Assembly (NCBI GenBank): GCA_947498815.1
Contig: CANMLU010000013.1
Location: forward strand, 80,035-144,034
From: an uncultured Aquimarina sp.
GTDB lineage: Bacteria; Bacteroidota; Bacteroidia; Flavobacteriales; Flavobacteriaceae
Length of the DNA stretch: 64,000 bases
Direction of reading: 5' to 3'
Of the stretch, positions 44,856 to 53,878 are shown one piece after another. The position numbers and the translations under genes were made by a program. The notes under the pieces were generated by a model that saw only the letters and a list, made by a program, of their open reading frames with translations, had not been told where the DNA came from and ran no database searches. Position 1 is the first letter of the stretch, and each line of letters opens with the position of its first letter.

Positions 44856-45827
44856 TTAATTCAATTTAATTTCTTTGGTTGGCGTATTGATGATATTCAT
44901 AATTACCGGAGCACTAGTATTGATGAATTTTGCCATAAATTCAAAATTCATCTGCGATGCTTCGTCATCCACATGATGGTAATACTCATAATTTGTAAAA
45001 TCGAACGTAGAAATCGTCTGACATGGCACTTTGAATTTTTGATAAAATGGGTAGTTATCACTTCTTTGGAACAATTGAAACTCTTTGGCTTTGGGCAAAA
45101 AACCGATAAATTCTGCGCCGGCATAATCATTCATCTTTTTTGCCATATTTGAGGCTTCATATCCAGTAATGTATGCGGTATACGGCTTATCATTTAGAGG
45201 TACACCGATCATTTCAAAATTAATCATAGTATATAAATCGATATTTTTTTCTTTCAATACAGTGGCCAAGTGTGCAGATCCTAGCAATCCTTTTTCTTCT
45301 GCACCAAATAATACAAACAGTATACTTCTTTTGTTGTTTTTGAGCTTTGCGAATTGCTTTGCCAATGAAATAACAGCTGTACTACCTGCTGCATTATCAT
45401 TCGCTCCATTTGCGATCACATCACCATCCACTACTTTTCCCTTACCAATATGATCAAAATGTGCACCTAGAATAACAAACTCATTAGCTAGTTTTTCATC
45501 CGTACCTTTAAGGTACCCCACAACATTATAGGTAGCTATTCCTTTTGCATCAAATACATCTCTATATGTTTTAAAATAAGGTTCTAAACCATATTTTTTA
45601 AATTCTTCTTCAATAAACTGTGCAGCTTTTTCCAAACCTTCGCTTCCGGTATCTCTACCTTCTAATTCATCACTAGCCAAAAAATTTATAATACTAGCAA
45701 CCTCTTGGGTAGTAGTTTTTTCGATAGCAACTTTATCAAGTTCTTGAACTTGCTGTTGCGCAGAAGTCGTTTGCTTACAATTAATAAATAAAATTGAAAT
45801 CAAAAGTACACTTATATATTGCTTCAT
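44856..45827 (-). CDS. M28 family metallopeptidase lipoprotein
   Basis: 323 residues with lipobox FINC (Cys17). M28 zinc ligands are visible in GAHFDHIG, GANDNAAG, the FGAEEKGLLGS segment with the catalytic Glu, and the late YYHHVDDE. It should remove N-terminal residues from peptides at the periplasmic face. Independent of the secreted type IX peptidase at 17.3-19.8 kb: no extra domains and no sorting tail. Confidence 0.93.
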   Translation of the reverse strand: MKQYISVLLISILFINCKQTTSAQQQVQELDKVAIEKTTTQEVASIINFLASDELEGRDTGSEGLEKAAQFIEEEFKKYGLEPYFKTYRDVFDAKGIATYNVVGYLKGTDEKLANEFVILGAHFDHIGKGKVVDGDVIANGANDNAAGSTAVISLAKQFAKLKNNKRSILFVLFGAEEKGLLGSAHLATVLKEKNIDLYTMINFEMIGVPLNDKPYTAYITGYEASNMAKKMNDYAGAEFIGFLPKAKEFQLFQRSDNYPFYQKFKVPCQTISTFDFTNYEYYHHVDDEASQMNFEFMAKFINTSAPVIMNIINTPTKEIKLN

Positions 45828-45856
45828 AACTATTTGTTTTAAGGCTAAAGATAAAA

Positions 45857-45884
45857 AAATCCCACTTTAACTAAAGCGGGATTT
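45857..45884. terminator. Terminator after the PDH operon
   Basis: Stem AAATCCCACTTT facing AAAGCGGGATTT with one mismatch and a 4-base loop. On the minus strand it ends the pdhA-pdhC transcript and is followed by TTTT. Confidence 0.65.
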
Positions 45885-45909
45885 ATTAGGAAATTATTTT
45901 GTTCTTGAA

Positions 45910-47511
45910 CTACGCCAACATCGTTACCGGGTTTTCAAGATATTGCTTTAAGGTTTGTAAAAACTGAGCTCCTGTTGCTCCATCTACAGTTCTGTGATCA
46001 CATGCCAGGGTAACTTTCATAGTATTACCAACAACTATTTGACCATCCTTAACTACTGGTTTTTCTACAATTGCCCCTACTGATAAAATAGCCGAATTTG
46101 GTTGATTTATAATAGAAGTAAACTCTTGTATACCAAACATCCCCAGGTTAGAAACCGTAAATGTACTTCCACTCATTTCTTGTGGGGTTAATTTTTTATT
46201 GCGCGCTCTACCGGCAAGATCTTTAACTTTTGCTCCTATTTGTGTCAAAGACATTTGATCCGTAAATGGTAATACAGGAACTACCAACCCATCTGGTACT
46301 GCTACCGCAACTCCTACATTAATATGCTTCGCATAATTTGTGGTAGCATCTGTCCATTGGGTATTAACTTGAGGGTGTTTTCGCAGTGCCATTGCACACG
46401 CTTTGACCACCATATCATTAAAAGACACCTTGGTATCTGGTAGATCATTTATGTTTTTACGTGATGCCATTGCGTTTTGCATGTTCACCTCGATTGTAAG
46501 ATAATAATGAGGTGCAGAAAATTTGGATGCAGAAAGACTTTTCGCAATAGCTTTTCGCATTTGTGAATTCTTTACTTCTTCGAAACTCACCTCTCCCGCA
46601 GGAACAAATGCTTGTACCACTGGAGTTGAAGTTGTTTCTTTTTGAGTAGCTGGTGTTGAAGCAGCTTTTGCTGGAGTGAATGTTTCTACATCTTTCTTTA
46701 CAATTCTTCCATTTTCGCCAGTTCCTTTTACTTGGGATAAATCAATACCCTTATCTGCTGCAATTTTTTTAGCCAATGGAGAAGCCAAAATTCTTCCTCC
46801 AGTGCTTGTTGTTGTAACCACTTCTTTGGTTTCAGTCTTAGCTTCTTTGCTAGGTGCTGTATCCTTAGCTACTGGAACTGGAGCAGAAACCCCATCTTTT
46901 ATTCCTGAAACATCGGTACCAGCAGGCCCTATAATCGCCAATAGCACATCTACCGGAGCAGTTTGTCCTTCTTCTATCCCAATATGTAATAAGGTTCCGT
47001 TATAAAACGATTCGAACTCCATTGTAGCCTTATCGGTTTCTATTTCAGCAAGAATATCTCCTTCCTCTATAGTATCGCCAACCCTTTTCAACCAAGTTGC
47101 CACTGTTCCTTCTTCCATAGTATCACTAAGACGAGGCATAGTAATAATCTCAACGCCTTCAGGAATTGAAGCATTCTCACCCGAAGCTGCAACAGGTTCT
47201 TCCGTTTTTTCTTCTTTTGGAGCTTCAGATTTCGGTGCTGTACTTCCGTTTAATAATCCCGAAATATCTTCTCCTTCATCTCCAATAATAGCCAGCAATT
47301 GATCAACCGGAGCAGTTTCCCCTTCTTGAATTCCTATATGAAGTAATACTCCTTCATAAAAAGATTCAAACTCCATAGTAGCCTTATCCGTTTCGATCTC
47401 CGCAAGGATATCTCCTTCATTAATTTTATCTCCTTTTTTAACCAGCCACTTTGCAACAACCCCTTCTTCCATGGTATCGCTTAATCGCGGCATATTTATT
47501 ACTGTAGCCAT
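45910..47511 (-). CDS. pdhC: Pyruvate dehydrogenase E2, dihydrolipoamide acetyltransferase
   Basis: 533 residues. Two lipoyl domains (about residues 1-76 and 122-198), each with the lipoyl Lys in ETDKATMEFESF, are joined by Ala/Pro/Glu-rich linkers. A peripheral subunit-binding domain follows (ASPLAKKIAADKGIDLSQVKGTGENGRIVKKDV), then the catalytic domain with HRTVDGA near the C-terminus. It transfers acetyl groups to CoA. It starts 3 bases after pdhA; E3 is not in the window. The call between PDH and another 2-oxo acid complex rests on the E1 alpha neighbour. Confidence 0.95.
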   Translation of the reverse strand: MATVINMPRLSDTMEEGVVAKWLVKKGDKINEGDILAEIETDKATMEFESFYEGVLLHIGIQEGETAPVDQLLAIIGDEGEDISGLLNGSTAPKSEAPKEEKTEEPVAASGENASIPEGVEIITMPRLSDTMEEGTVATWLKRVGDTIEEGDILAEIETDKATMEFESFYNGTLLHIGIEEGQTAPVDVLLAIIGPAGTDVSGIKDGVSAPVPVAKDTAPSKEAKTETKEVVTTTSTGGRILASPLAKKIAADKGIDLSQVKGTGENGRIVKKDVETFTPAKAASTPATQKETTSTPVVQAFVPAGEVSFEEVKNSQMRKAIAKSLSASKFSAPHYYLTIEVNMQNAMASRKNINDLPDTKVSFNDMVVKACAMALRKHPQVNTQWTDATTNYAKHINVGVAVAVPDGLVVPVLPFTDQMSLTQIGAKVKDLAGRARNKKLTPQEMSGSTFTVSNLGMFGIQEFTSIINQPNSAILSVGAIVEKPVVKDGQIVVGNTMKVTLACDHRTVDGATGAQFLQTLKQYLENPVTMLA

Positions 47512-47514
47512 AAT

Positions 47515-48516
47515 TTATTGTGGTTTGTGTGATAAAAATGGATAATTATCTTGCTCGTATACGACATCGTACATGACATTCTTTTCTGGAAAAGGTGAAT
47601 CTTCTGCAAACTTTTGGCATTCTGCAACCCTATCTTTCACTCTTTTATCTATCATCGTGATTTCATCATCACTAGCGTAGTTTTTCTCTTTTATAATACC
47701 TCGAACCTGAGTAATTGGGTCTATTTTCTGATATTCTGCAACTTCTTCTTTGGTACGATATTTTTGTGCATCACTCATTGAGTGACCTCTATATCGGTAC
47801 GTTTTAAGTTCTAAGAAAGTTGGCCCTCCTCCTTTTCTCGCTCTAGTAATCGCCTCATCCATTGCTTCGGCAACCTTAACAGGATCCATCGCATCCACTG
47901 GACCACAAGGCATTTCGTATCCTAGTCCAAGTTTCCATATATCTGTATGGTTGGCAGTTCTCTCTACCGAAGTTCCCATGGCATATCCATTGTTTTCTAC
48001 ACAAAACACTACTGGTAAATTCCACAGCATTGCCAGGTTAAACGTTTCATGAAGAGATCCTTGACGTGTAGCACCATCACCCATAAAAGTTAAGGTTACC
48101 GAATCTCTTTTATGGTATTTATCGGCAAATGCTAAACCTGCACCTAAAGGAATTTGACCTCCAACGATACCGTGTCCTCCATAAAAGCGATGTTCTTTTG
48201 AGAAAATATGCATTGACCCTCCCAATCCCTGAGAAGTACCTGTCCCTTTACCAAAAAGCTCTGCCATTACTCTTTTAGGATCAACACCCATGCCAATAGG
48301 TTGAACATGATTACGGTATGCGGTAATCATACGGTCTTTTGTAAGATCCATTGCATGTAGCGCTCCTGCCAAAATTGCCTCTTGACCATTATACAAGTGT
48401 AAAAAGCCTCTTACTTTTTGCTGAATATAAACCTGAGCAAGTTTGTCTTCAAACTTTCTCCAGAAGAGCATTTCTTCGTACCAGTTAAGGTAAACTTCTT
48501 TGGTGATCTTTTTCAT
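47515..48516 (-). CDS. pdhA: Pyruvate dehydrogenase E1 component alpha subunit
   Basis: 333 residues. Thiamine diphosphate motif GDGATRQGSLHETFNLAMLWNLPVVFCVENN, and the phosphorylation-loop-like YRGHSMSDAQKYRTKEEV region. The beta subunit gene is not adjacent, as is common in flavobacteria where pdhB lies elsewhere. Paired with pdhC downstream; cdd and porV lie upstream on the same strand. Confidence 0.95.
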   Translation of the reverse strand: MKKITKEVYLNWYEEMLFWRKFEDKLAQVYIQQKVRGFLHLYNGQEAILAGALHAMDLTKDRMITAYRNHVQPIGMGVDPKRVMAELFGKGTGTSQGLGGSMHIFSKEHRFYGGHGIVGGQIPLGAGLAFADKYHKRDSVTLTFMGDGATRQGSLHETFNLAMLWNLPVVFCVENNGYAMGTSVERTANHTDIWKLGLGYEMPCGPVDAMDPVKVAEAMDEAITRARKGGGPTFLELKTYRYRGHSMSDAQKYRTKEEVAEYQKIDPITQVRGIIKEKNYASDDEITMIDKRVKDRVAECQKFAEDSPFPEKNVMYDVVYEQDNYPFLSHKPQ

Positions 48517-48665
48517 TTACAATTATGATGATATATGTTCAATAAACTAGTCAAAGAACTAGTAAATATTTAATTTTCCCTAGGATTTACTAAGAGAACG
48601 AAAAACAAAAATAACATATTCGAAATTAAGGAAAAAGGAGTTTTCTAATAAAATCCACGAAAACG

Positions 48666-49148
48666 TTATAGATATGAGCTATCGAAAGTAAGTGGCAGTA
48701 GATTAACCAAAGACTTGGATTTTACAACTTTTCCAGTTTCTCCCATAAAATAGATCTCGATCGGAACCTCTTGTTTTAGTTCATATTCGCCTATTGCCTG
48801 TCGACAAGCACCACATGGCGGAGTCGGAGTAAGCAATTGATATTTCAAAGATTTGGCAGTTAACGCCATTTTTACAATTGGAATTCCCGGATAATTTGCC
48901 CCTGCATAATATATTGCAGTCCGTTCTGCGCATAAACCAGAAGGATAACAAGCATTTTCTTGATTATTACCCAAAACAACTTCTCCATTTTCTAATAATA
49001 ATGCTGCACCCACCAAAAATTCCGAATACGGTGCATAGGCCTTATCCCTAATCGACATCGACTTATGCATTAATTCTTGAATATCCTTGGGTAACTCATC
49101 AAATGAATCATAAACTTGTAAAGTAGATTTTATCTCTATTTCCTTCAT
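48666..49148 (-). CDS. cdd: Cytidine deaminase
   Basis: 160 residues from ATG 49148; a 19-residue hydrophobic extension from 49205 overlaps the terminator hairpin of porV and is rejected. Zinc site CAE in PSGLCAERTAIYYA and CGAC in PPCGACRQAIGE. It deaminates cytidine and deoxycytidine for pyrimidine salvage. The order porV-cdd-pdhA-pdhC is common in flavobacteria. Confidence 0.95.
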   Translation of the reverse strand: MKEIEIKSTLQVYDSFDELPKDIQELMHKSMSIRDKAYAPYSEFLVGAALLLENGEVVLGNNQENACYPSGLCAERTAIYYAGANYPGIPIVKMALTAKSLKYQLLTPTPPCGACRQAIGEYELKQEVPIEIYFMGETGKVVKSKSLVNLLPLTFDSSYL

Positions 49149-49193
49149 TGTAATTGTATTTAAAAACAAGTCGATACGATATGCAATAAACGA

Positions 49194-49227
49194 AAAAAGT
49201 ATCAAACCTCAAGGCTTGATACTTTTT
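49194..49227. terminator. Terminator after porV
   Basis: A perfect 12-base stem AAAAAGTATCAA with its complement and a 10-base loop, with A/T-rich tracts on both sides. It separates porV from cdd on the minus strand. Confidence 0.8.
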
Positions 49228-49252
49228 ATATTTTATATAAAAAATATTCTAA

Positions 49253-50407
49253 TTAGTTGCTATAATCATCACCAAAAGTAAAGGTAAGACCAAAACGAAG
49301 TGTTCCTTCAAGTGGACTTTTTACCGAAGAGGTGGAAAACAAATAAGAAACATCCAGATTCACAACATTATATTTAAACCCTGCTCCTAAAGATAAGAAT
49401 TGACGTGCTCCTTTTTCATCACTTTCGTGAAAATACCCTGTTCTAAAGGCAAAAGCTTCACGATACATATACTCTGCTCCAAGCGACCAAGTGATTTCTT
49501 TTAATTCTTCGCTAAAACCACCATCGGCATCTCCCCAAGAAGAGAAGATAGCACCAAACTCACTAATATCCTGGTATTCTGCATTATCTTCTGCGTCAAT
49601 ATCACCGTCATCATCAAAATCTTGTGGTGAAGGAACTAATAACTTACTAAACTCTATAGAAGGTGTTATTCGATTGTCATCATCAAAGATGAAATCAAAG
49701 GCACCACCAAATCTAATATTCGTAGGAATGAAATTTTCCTGTCCCGCATCATCATATTTTATTTTTGGTCCTATGTTAGAAATTGTTGCTCCTGCTCTCC
49801 ATCTACCATTAAATGAATTAAAGGCAATTTCATCACTTTGATAAAACCCTGCGATATCAACGCCAAAACTTCCTGCTGCACTTGCATCATCGGCATTTTC
49901 TGTCTGCAATCTCAAATCCGATCGCAAATAACGTCCTGCTACGGCCATAGAAAAATGATCACTAAGTCTTAATGCATAAGACACATCCAAGGTGAATTCA
50001 TTTGGACGTTGTGTATTTGCCGCTCCTTCTGCAGTTTGTCTAAACTCGATGTCACCAAGGCTAAAATACCTGAAACTAGCAGCAACTGCACTTCTTTCAT
50101 TAATACGGTTATAATAATTTAAGTTTCCCAAAAAGATATCATTAACCAAATTACTTAAATAAGGAGTGTAATTAACACCAACCCCTTGTTTCTTTGTTAT
50201 AAATGCATATTTAGCTGGATTCCATTGTTGTGAGAACGCATCCGGTGATGTCGCAACCCCCTGATCTCCCAAACCTGCCGCCCTAGCATCGGCTGCTATT
50301 AATAAAAATGGTGTTGCTGTTGTAATAGCCCTGTTTTGTTCCTGAGCCCTACTATTAAAATTAATTAGTGTTAAAAACACAAGAACTAGGATAGATGTTT
50401 TTTTCAT
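49253..50407 (-). CDS. porV: Type IX secretion outer-membrane protein PorV (LptO)
   Basis: 384 residues from ATG 50407 (MKKTSILVLVFLT, cleavage after SRAQ); an eight-residue extension is ignored. OmpP1/FadL-like beta barrel: TPFLLIAADARAAGLGDQGVATSPDAFSQQWNPAKY at the mature start, and RTGYFHESDEKGARQFLSLGAGFKYN before the last strands. PorV shuttles T9SS cargo to the cell-surface attachment machinery. A TATATTTG box lies at 50429-50436 on the minus strand. In the related F. johnsoniae locus porU sits between porV and gldJ; it is missing here. Confidence 0.95.
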   Translation of the reverse strand: MKKTSILVLVFLTLINFNSRAQEQNRAITTATPFLLIAADARAAGLGDQGVATSPDAFSQQWNPAKYAFITKKQGVGVNYTPYLSNLVNDIFLGNLNYYNRINERSAVAASFRYFSLGDIEFRQTAEGAANTQRPNEFTLDVSYALRLSDHFSMAVAGRYLRSDLRLQTENADDASAAGSFGVDIAGFYQSDEIAFNSFNGRWRAGATISNIGPKIKYDDAGQENFIPTNIRFGGAFDFIFDDDNRITPSIEFSKLLVPSPQDFDDDGDIDAEDNAEYQDISEFGAIFSSWGDADGGFSEELKEITWSLGAEYMYREAFAFRTGYFHESDEKGARQFLSLGAGFKYNVVNLDVSYLFSTSSVKSPLEGTLRFGLTFTFGDDYSN

Positions 50408-50839
50408 ACCTGCAAAAATTGAGTTTGACAAATATATAGTTATTTAGTGATTAAAAAATAGTGAGCCATTATTTTTTTAAACCCACTCTGTTGTTAACGT
50501 ATATTTTGTCAATATCTTATATTTATTCTCTTCTGATCTTGATATACACCTAAAAACCAGTGCGAAAAAATCATTTTTTAACGCTTTACATCGCCGCAAA
50601 CAGGTTTTATATAAGATTTAGAGTAAAAAAGAGGAGTAAAATTAATCTAAATACAATCTTAAGTTTTTTTTGGTTTTTATTTGGTCATCAATAATAATTT
50701 TAGAAATATTGCGTTAAACCAAAGTCGTTGGAAATTCATTAATAATTATGAATTGATAATATTTTAAAAATATTTAGGGTAAATTTAACGTTTATTATTA
50801 TATTGCAAGCCCTAATTCTACTTTAACGAACTTAAGATT
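50408..50839. other. 432-base intergenic region between divergent porV and gldJ
   Basis: No ORF of note on either strand and no porU remnant that I can recognise. It holds the porV minus-7 box (50429-50436) and very AT-rich upstream sequence of gldJ with a TTAATAATTATGAATTGATAAT stretch near 50740. I see no hairpin of note. Confidence 0.55.
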
Positions 50840-52516
50840 ATGAAAAACGCGTTTATTTTTAGGTCGCTGATGGCGCTTTCCGTTAGTATATTACTGTTTA
50901 GTTGTACAAAGAACGACTATGGGAGCAGTTCTAGAGCTACAGGTTGGAAATACAACTCCAAAGACGGTGGGTTTCAAGTGCAGACAAATTATAAAGAGCA
51001 AGAAACTGGACCCGGTTTAGTATTTATTGAAGGAGGTACCTTTACTATGGGTCGTGTACAGGATGATGTAATGCACGATTGGAACAACACCCCTACACAA
51101 CAGCATGTTCAATCATTCTATATGGATGAAACCGAGGTTACTAATGTAATGTACCTTGAATATTTGGATTGGCTTAAAGGTGTTTACCCTCCTACAGAAC
51201 CAAAATACAGAAACATTTATTATGGTGCCCTCCCCGATACTCTGGTATGGAGAAATCGATTAGGTTTTAATGAAATGATGACGAACAACTACCTTCGTCA
51301 CCCAGCGTATGCTAATTACCCTGTTGTAGGTGTTAACTGGATACAAGCAATAGAATTTAGCAACTGGAGAACTAATCGAGTTAATGAAAGAATTCTTGAA
51401 GAAGAACAAGTAATTAGAGAAAATGCTCCTTTTGAGGACGTTTCTGCAGAAAGTACTTTCGACACTGAAACATATTTAAATGCTCCATCTCAAACTTATG
51501 GAGGTAATGATGAAGCAATCCGTGGAGGAAAAGCTTCTGAAAAATATGAAAAAACTAATGATTCTACAGGATTGTATATCCAACGTAAAGATGGATTATT
51601 ACTTCCTAAGTACAGACTTCCTACTGAAGCTGAGTGGGAATATGCAGCTTTAGGTCTGGTAGAACTTAGAAGTTATAACATCTATAGAGGTAGAAAAAAA
51701 TACCCATGGAGTGGAAAATATACTCGATCTGGAAAAAGAAGAACTCGTGGTGATCAATTAGCTAACTTTAAGCAAGGTGATGGTGACTACGGTGGAATTG
51801 CAGGATGGAGCGATGATGGAGCTGATATTACTGCGCCAGTAAAATCTTATGACCCTAATGATTATGGATTGTATGATATGGCTGGAAATGTTGCAGAGTG
51901 GGTTGCGGATGTATACAGACCAATCGTAGATGACGAATACAATGACTTTAACTACTATAGAGGTAACATATACACTAAAAACGCTATCAATCCTGATGGA
52001 ACTGTAAAAGTTGTAATGACCGATTCTATAGTATATGACACTTTAAGTAATGGTAAAATTATCGCTCGAGTATTACCGGGAGGGATTTTACAGGTTCCTA
52101 TCGATGAGAACGAAACCTACATGAGAACCAATTTTACGGATAGTGATAACAGAAACTATAGAGATGGTGATAAGAGTTCTTCTAGATATTTTGAAGGATA
52201 TCAAGATGAAAACACTCCTAACAGAAGAATGTATAACGCTCCTATTCACTATGTAGGACCAGATGCAGAAGATAGTACTAAACTAGATAGAAGATATGAT
52301 GAGTCTAGTAAAAGAACTACAATTGTAGATGATAATGTACGTGTGTACAAAGGTGGTTCTTGGAAAGACAGGGCTTACTGGTTGGATCCTGCACAAAGAA
52401 GGTTCTTACCACAAGATATGGCTACAGATTATATTGGTTTCAGAAATGCTATGTCTAGAGTAGGTACTAAAGCTAGAAAAGCCAAAACACCTAGACATCA
52501 AAAACCAAGAAGATAA
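50840..52516 (+). CDS. gldJ: Gliding motility / T9SS lipoprotein GldJ
   Basis: 558 residues. Lipobox LLFSC (Cys22), then a formylglycine-generating-enzyme-like (SUMF1) fold: FIEGGTFTMG, MDETEVTNVMYLEYLDW, GVNWIQAIEFSNWR, YRLPTEAEWEYAA and YKGGSWKDRAYWLDP blocks. The large insert and the basic C-terminus (KARKAKTPRHQKPRR) match GldJ rather than GldK. GldJ is essential for the gliding/T9SS apparatus and stabilises GldK. Followed by a terminator and murF, the usual neighbour. Confidence 0.95.
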   Translation: MKNAFIFRSLMALSVSILLFSCTKNDYGSSSRATGWKYNSKDGGFQVQTNYKEQETGPGLVFIEGGTFTMGRVQDDVMHDWNNTPTQQHVQSFYMDETEVTNVMYLEYLDWLKGVYPPTEPKYRNIYYGALPDTLVWRNRLGFNEMMTNNYLRHPAYANYPVVGVNWIQAIEFSNWRTNRVNERILEEEQVIRENAPFEDVSAESTFDTETYLNAPSQTYGGNDEAIRGGKASEKYEKTNDSTGLYIQRKDGLLLPKYRLPTEAEWEYAALGLVELRSYNIYRGRKKYPWSGKYTRSGKRRTRGDQLANFKQGDGDYGGIAGWSDDGADITAPVKSYDPNDYGLYDMAGNVAEWVADVYRPIVDDEYNDFNYYRGNIYTKNAINPDGTVKVVMTDSIVYDTLSNGKIIARVLPGGILQVPIDENETYMRTNFTDSDNRNYRDGDKSSSRYFEGYQDENTPNRRMYNAPIHYVGPDAEDSTKLDRRYDESSKRTTIVDDNVRVYKGGSWKDRAYWLDPAQRRFLPQDMATDYIGFRNAMSRVGTKARKAKTPRHQKPRR

Positions 52517-52543
52517 GAAATATTAAAGTTCGTTATATAAATC

Positions 52544-52575
52544 AAAAAGCCCTGTACGTAATGTCGGGGCTTTTT
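52544..52575 (+). terminator. Terminator between gldJ and murF
   Basis: Stem AAAAAGCCC facing GGGCTTTTT with a 14-base loop and following T residues. Confidence 0.75.
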
Positions 52576-52591
52576 AATACAATTTAATTAC

Positions 52592-53878
52592 ATGAATATT
52601 GCCGAACTACATCAATTATTTTTAATTAGTAATGGTGTATGTACAGACACCAGGAAAATCGAAAAGAACACAATGTTCTTTGCTTTAAAAGGTGAGCGCT
52701 TTAATGGTAACACTTATGCCGAAAAAGCTCTTGAATCTGGAGCTCATTTCGCAATCATTGATGAAGAAAAATTCAAGATTTCAAATCAATGTATTGTCGT
52801 AAATGATGTATTAACAACTTTACAAAATCTAGCCGAATATCATCGCCAATACTTGGGTATACCCGTTATAGCACTTACTGGAAGTAATGGAAAGACTACT
52901 ACAAAAGAATTAATTAATTGCGTATTATCCACTAAGTATAAAACCACTGCTACCATTGGCAATCTGAATAATCATATTGGAGTACCGCTCACTATTTTAT
53001 CTATGAACAAAGAAACACAAATAGGTATAGTCGAAATGGGCGCCAATCATCTTGATGAAATTGATTTTTTATGTAACATTGCTAAGCCAGATTATGGCTA
53101 TATTACAAACATTGGCAAGGCACACTTAGAAGGTTTTGGAGGTATCGAAGGAGTTCTAAAAGGAAAAACCGAACTTTACAGGTATCTAAAAAAGTTTGAC
53201 AAGTTAATTTTTTCGAACCTAGAAGACGAAAAACTAGGTAAAGCATCATCTGGAATGAATGTTTATAGTTTTTCACAGTCTAACTCCAAAGATAATGACG
53301 TCACTATCGAATTATTAGAATCCAAACCCAATGTAGTTGTTTCTTTTCAAAATAAAACTATTGAAAGTAATCTTATTGGAGCGTATAATTTCACAAATAT
53401 TGCAACCGCTATAACTATTGGAAATTATTTTGATGTAGATTTTGACAACATTAAAGTTGCCCTCGAATCCTATATCCCAACAAATAACCGCTCACAAATT
53501 ATTCAAAAAGGAAATTACACGATCATCATGGATGCCTATAATGCAAACCCGACTAGCATGAATGCGGCTATAGACAACCTTAACAATATGGATGACAATG
53601 AAACCAAAATAGTATTTCTTGGCGATATGTTTGAATTGGGTAATGAAGCATCTGTAGAACACCAAAAAATAGTTGATAAAATCAAAGAAACGAAAGTTCA
53701 AGAAATTCACTTAATAGGAAGCAATTTCTTTGCTATTACAAGTAATTCTCCAAAAATTTCCAAATACAAATCCTACGATGACCTATCGAACAACTGGAGC
53801 TTAAAAAATCCAAAAGGAATTATTTTAATAAAAGGTTCTAGAGGAATGAAACTTGAACGAATATTAGATCTCATCTAA
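52592..53878 (+). CDS. murF: UDP-N-acetylmuramoyl-tripeptide--D-Ala-D-Ala ligase
   Basis: 428 residues. Mur ligase: N-terminal uracil-binding TDTRKIEKNTMFFALKGERFNGNTYAEKAL, ATP loop GSNGKTTTKELI, central EMGANHLDEIDFLC, C-terminal FLGDMFELGNEA. It adds D-Ala-D-Ala to the muropeptide precursor. The last four bases overlap the convergent DUF2652 gene. Confidence 0.96.
   Translation: MNIAELHQLFLISNGVCTDTRKIEKNTMFFALKGERFNGNTYAEKALESGAHFAIIDEEKFKISNQCIVVNDVLTTLQNLAEYHRQYLGIPVIALTGSNGKTTTKELINCVLSTKYKTTATIGNLNNHIGVPLTILSMNKETQIGIVEMGANHLDEIDFLCNIAKPDYGYITNIGKAHLEGFGGIEGVLKGKTELYRYLKKFDKLIFSNLEDEKLGKASSGMNVYSFSQSNSKDNDVTIELLESKPNVVVSFQNKTIESNLIGAYNFTNIATAITIGNYFDVDFDNIKVALESYIPTNNRSQIIQKGNYTIIMDAYNANPTSMNAAIDNLNNMDDNETKIVFLGDMFELGNEASVEHQKIVDKIKETKVQEIHLIGSNFFAITSNSPKISKYKSYDDLSNNWSLKNPKGIILIKGSRGMKLERILDLI

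Noticed and set aside
45910-47511. Internal duplication in pdhC as a recent repeat
   Set aside because: The two similar blocks are the two lipoyl domains normal for this enzyme, not a mobile or recent repeat.
49149-49205. Hydrophobic N-terminal extension of cytidine deaminase resembling a signal peptide
   Set aside because: It overlaps the porV terminator hairpin, and the cytoplasmic enzyme family starts at the ATG at 49148.
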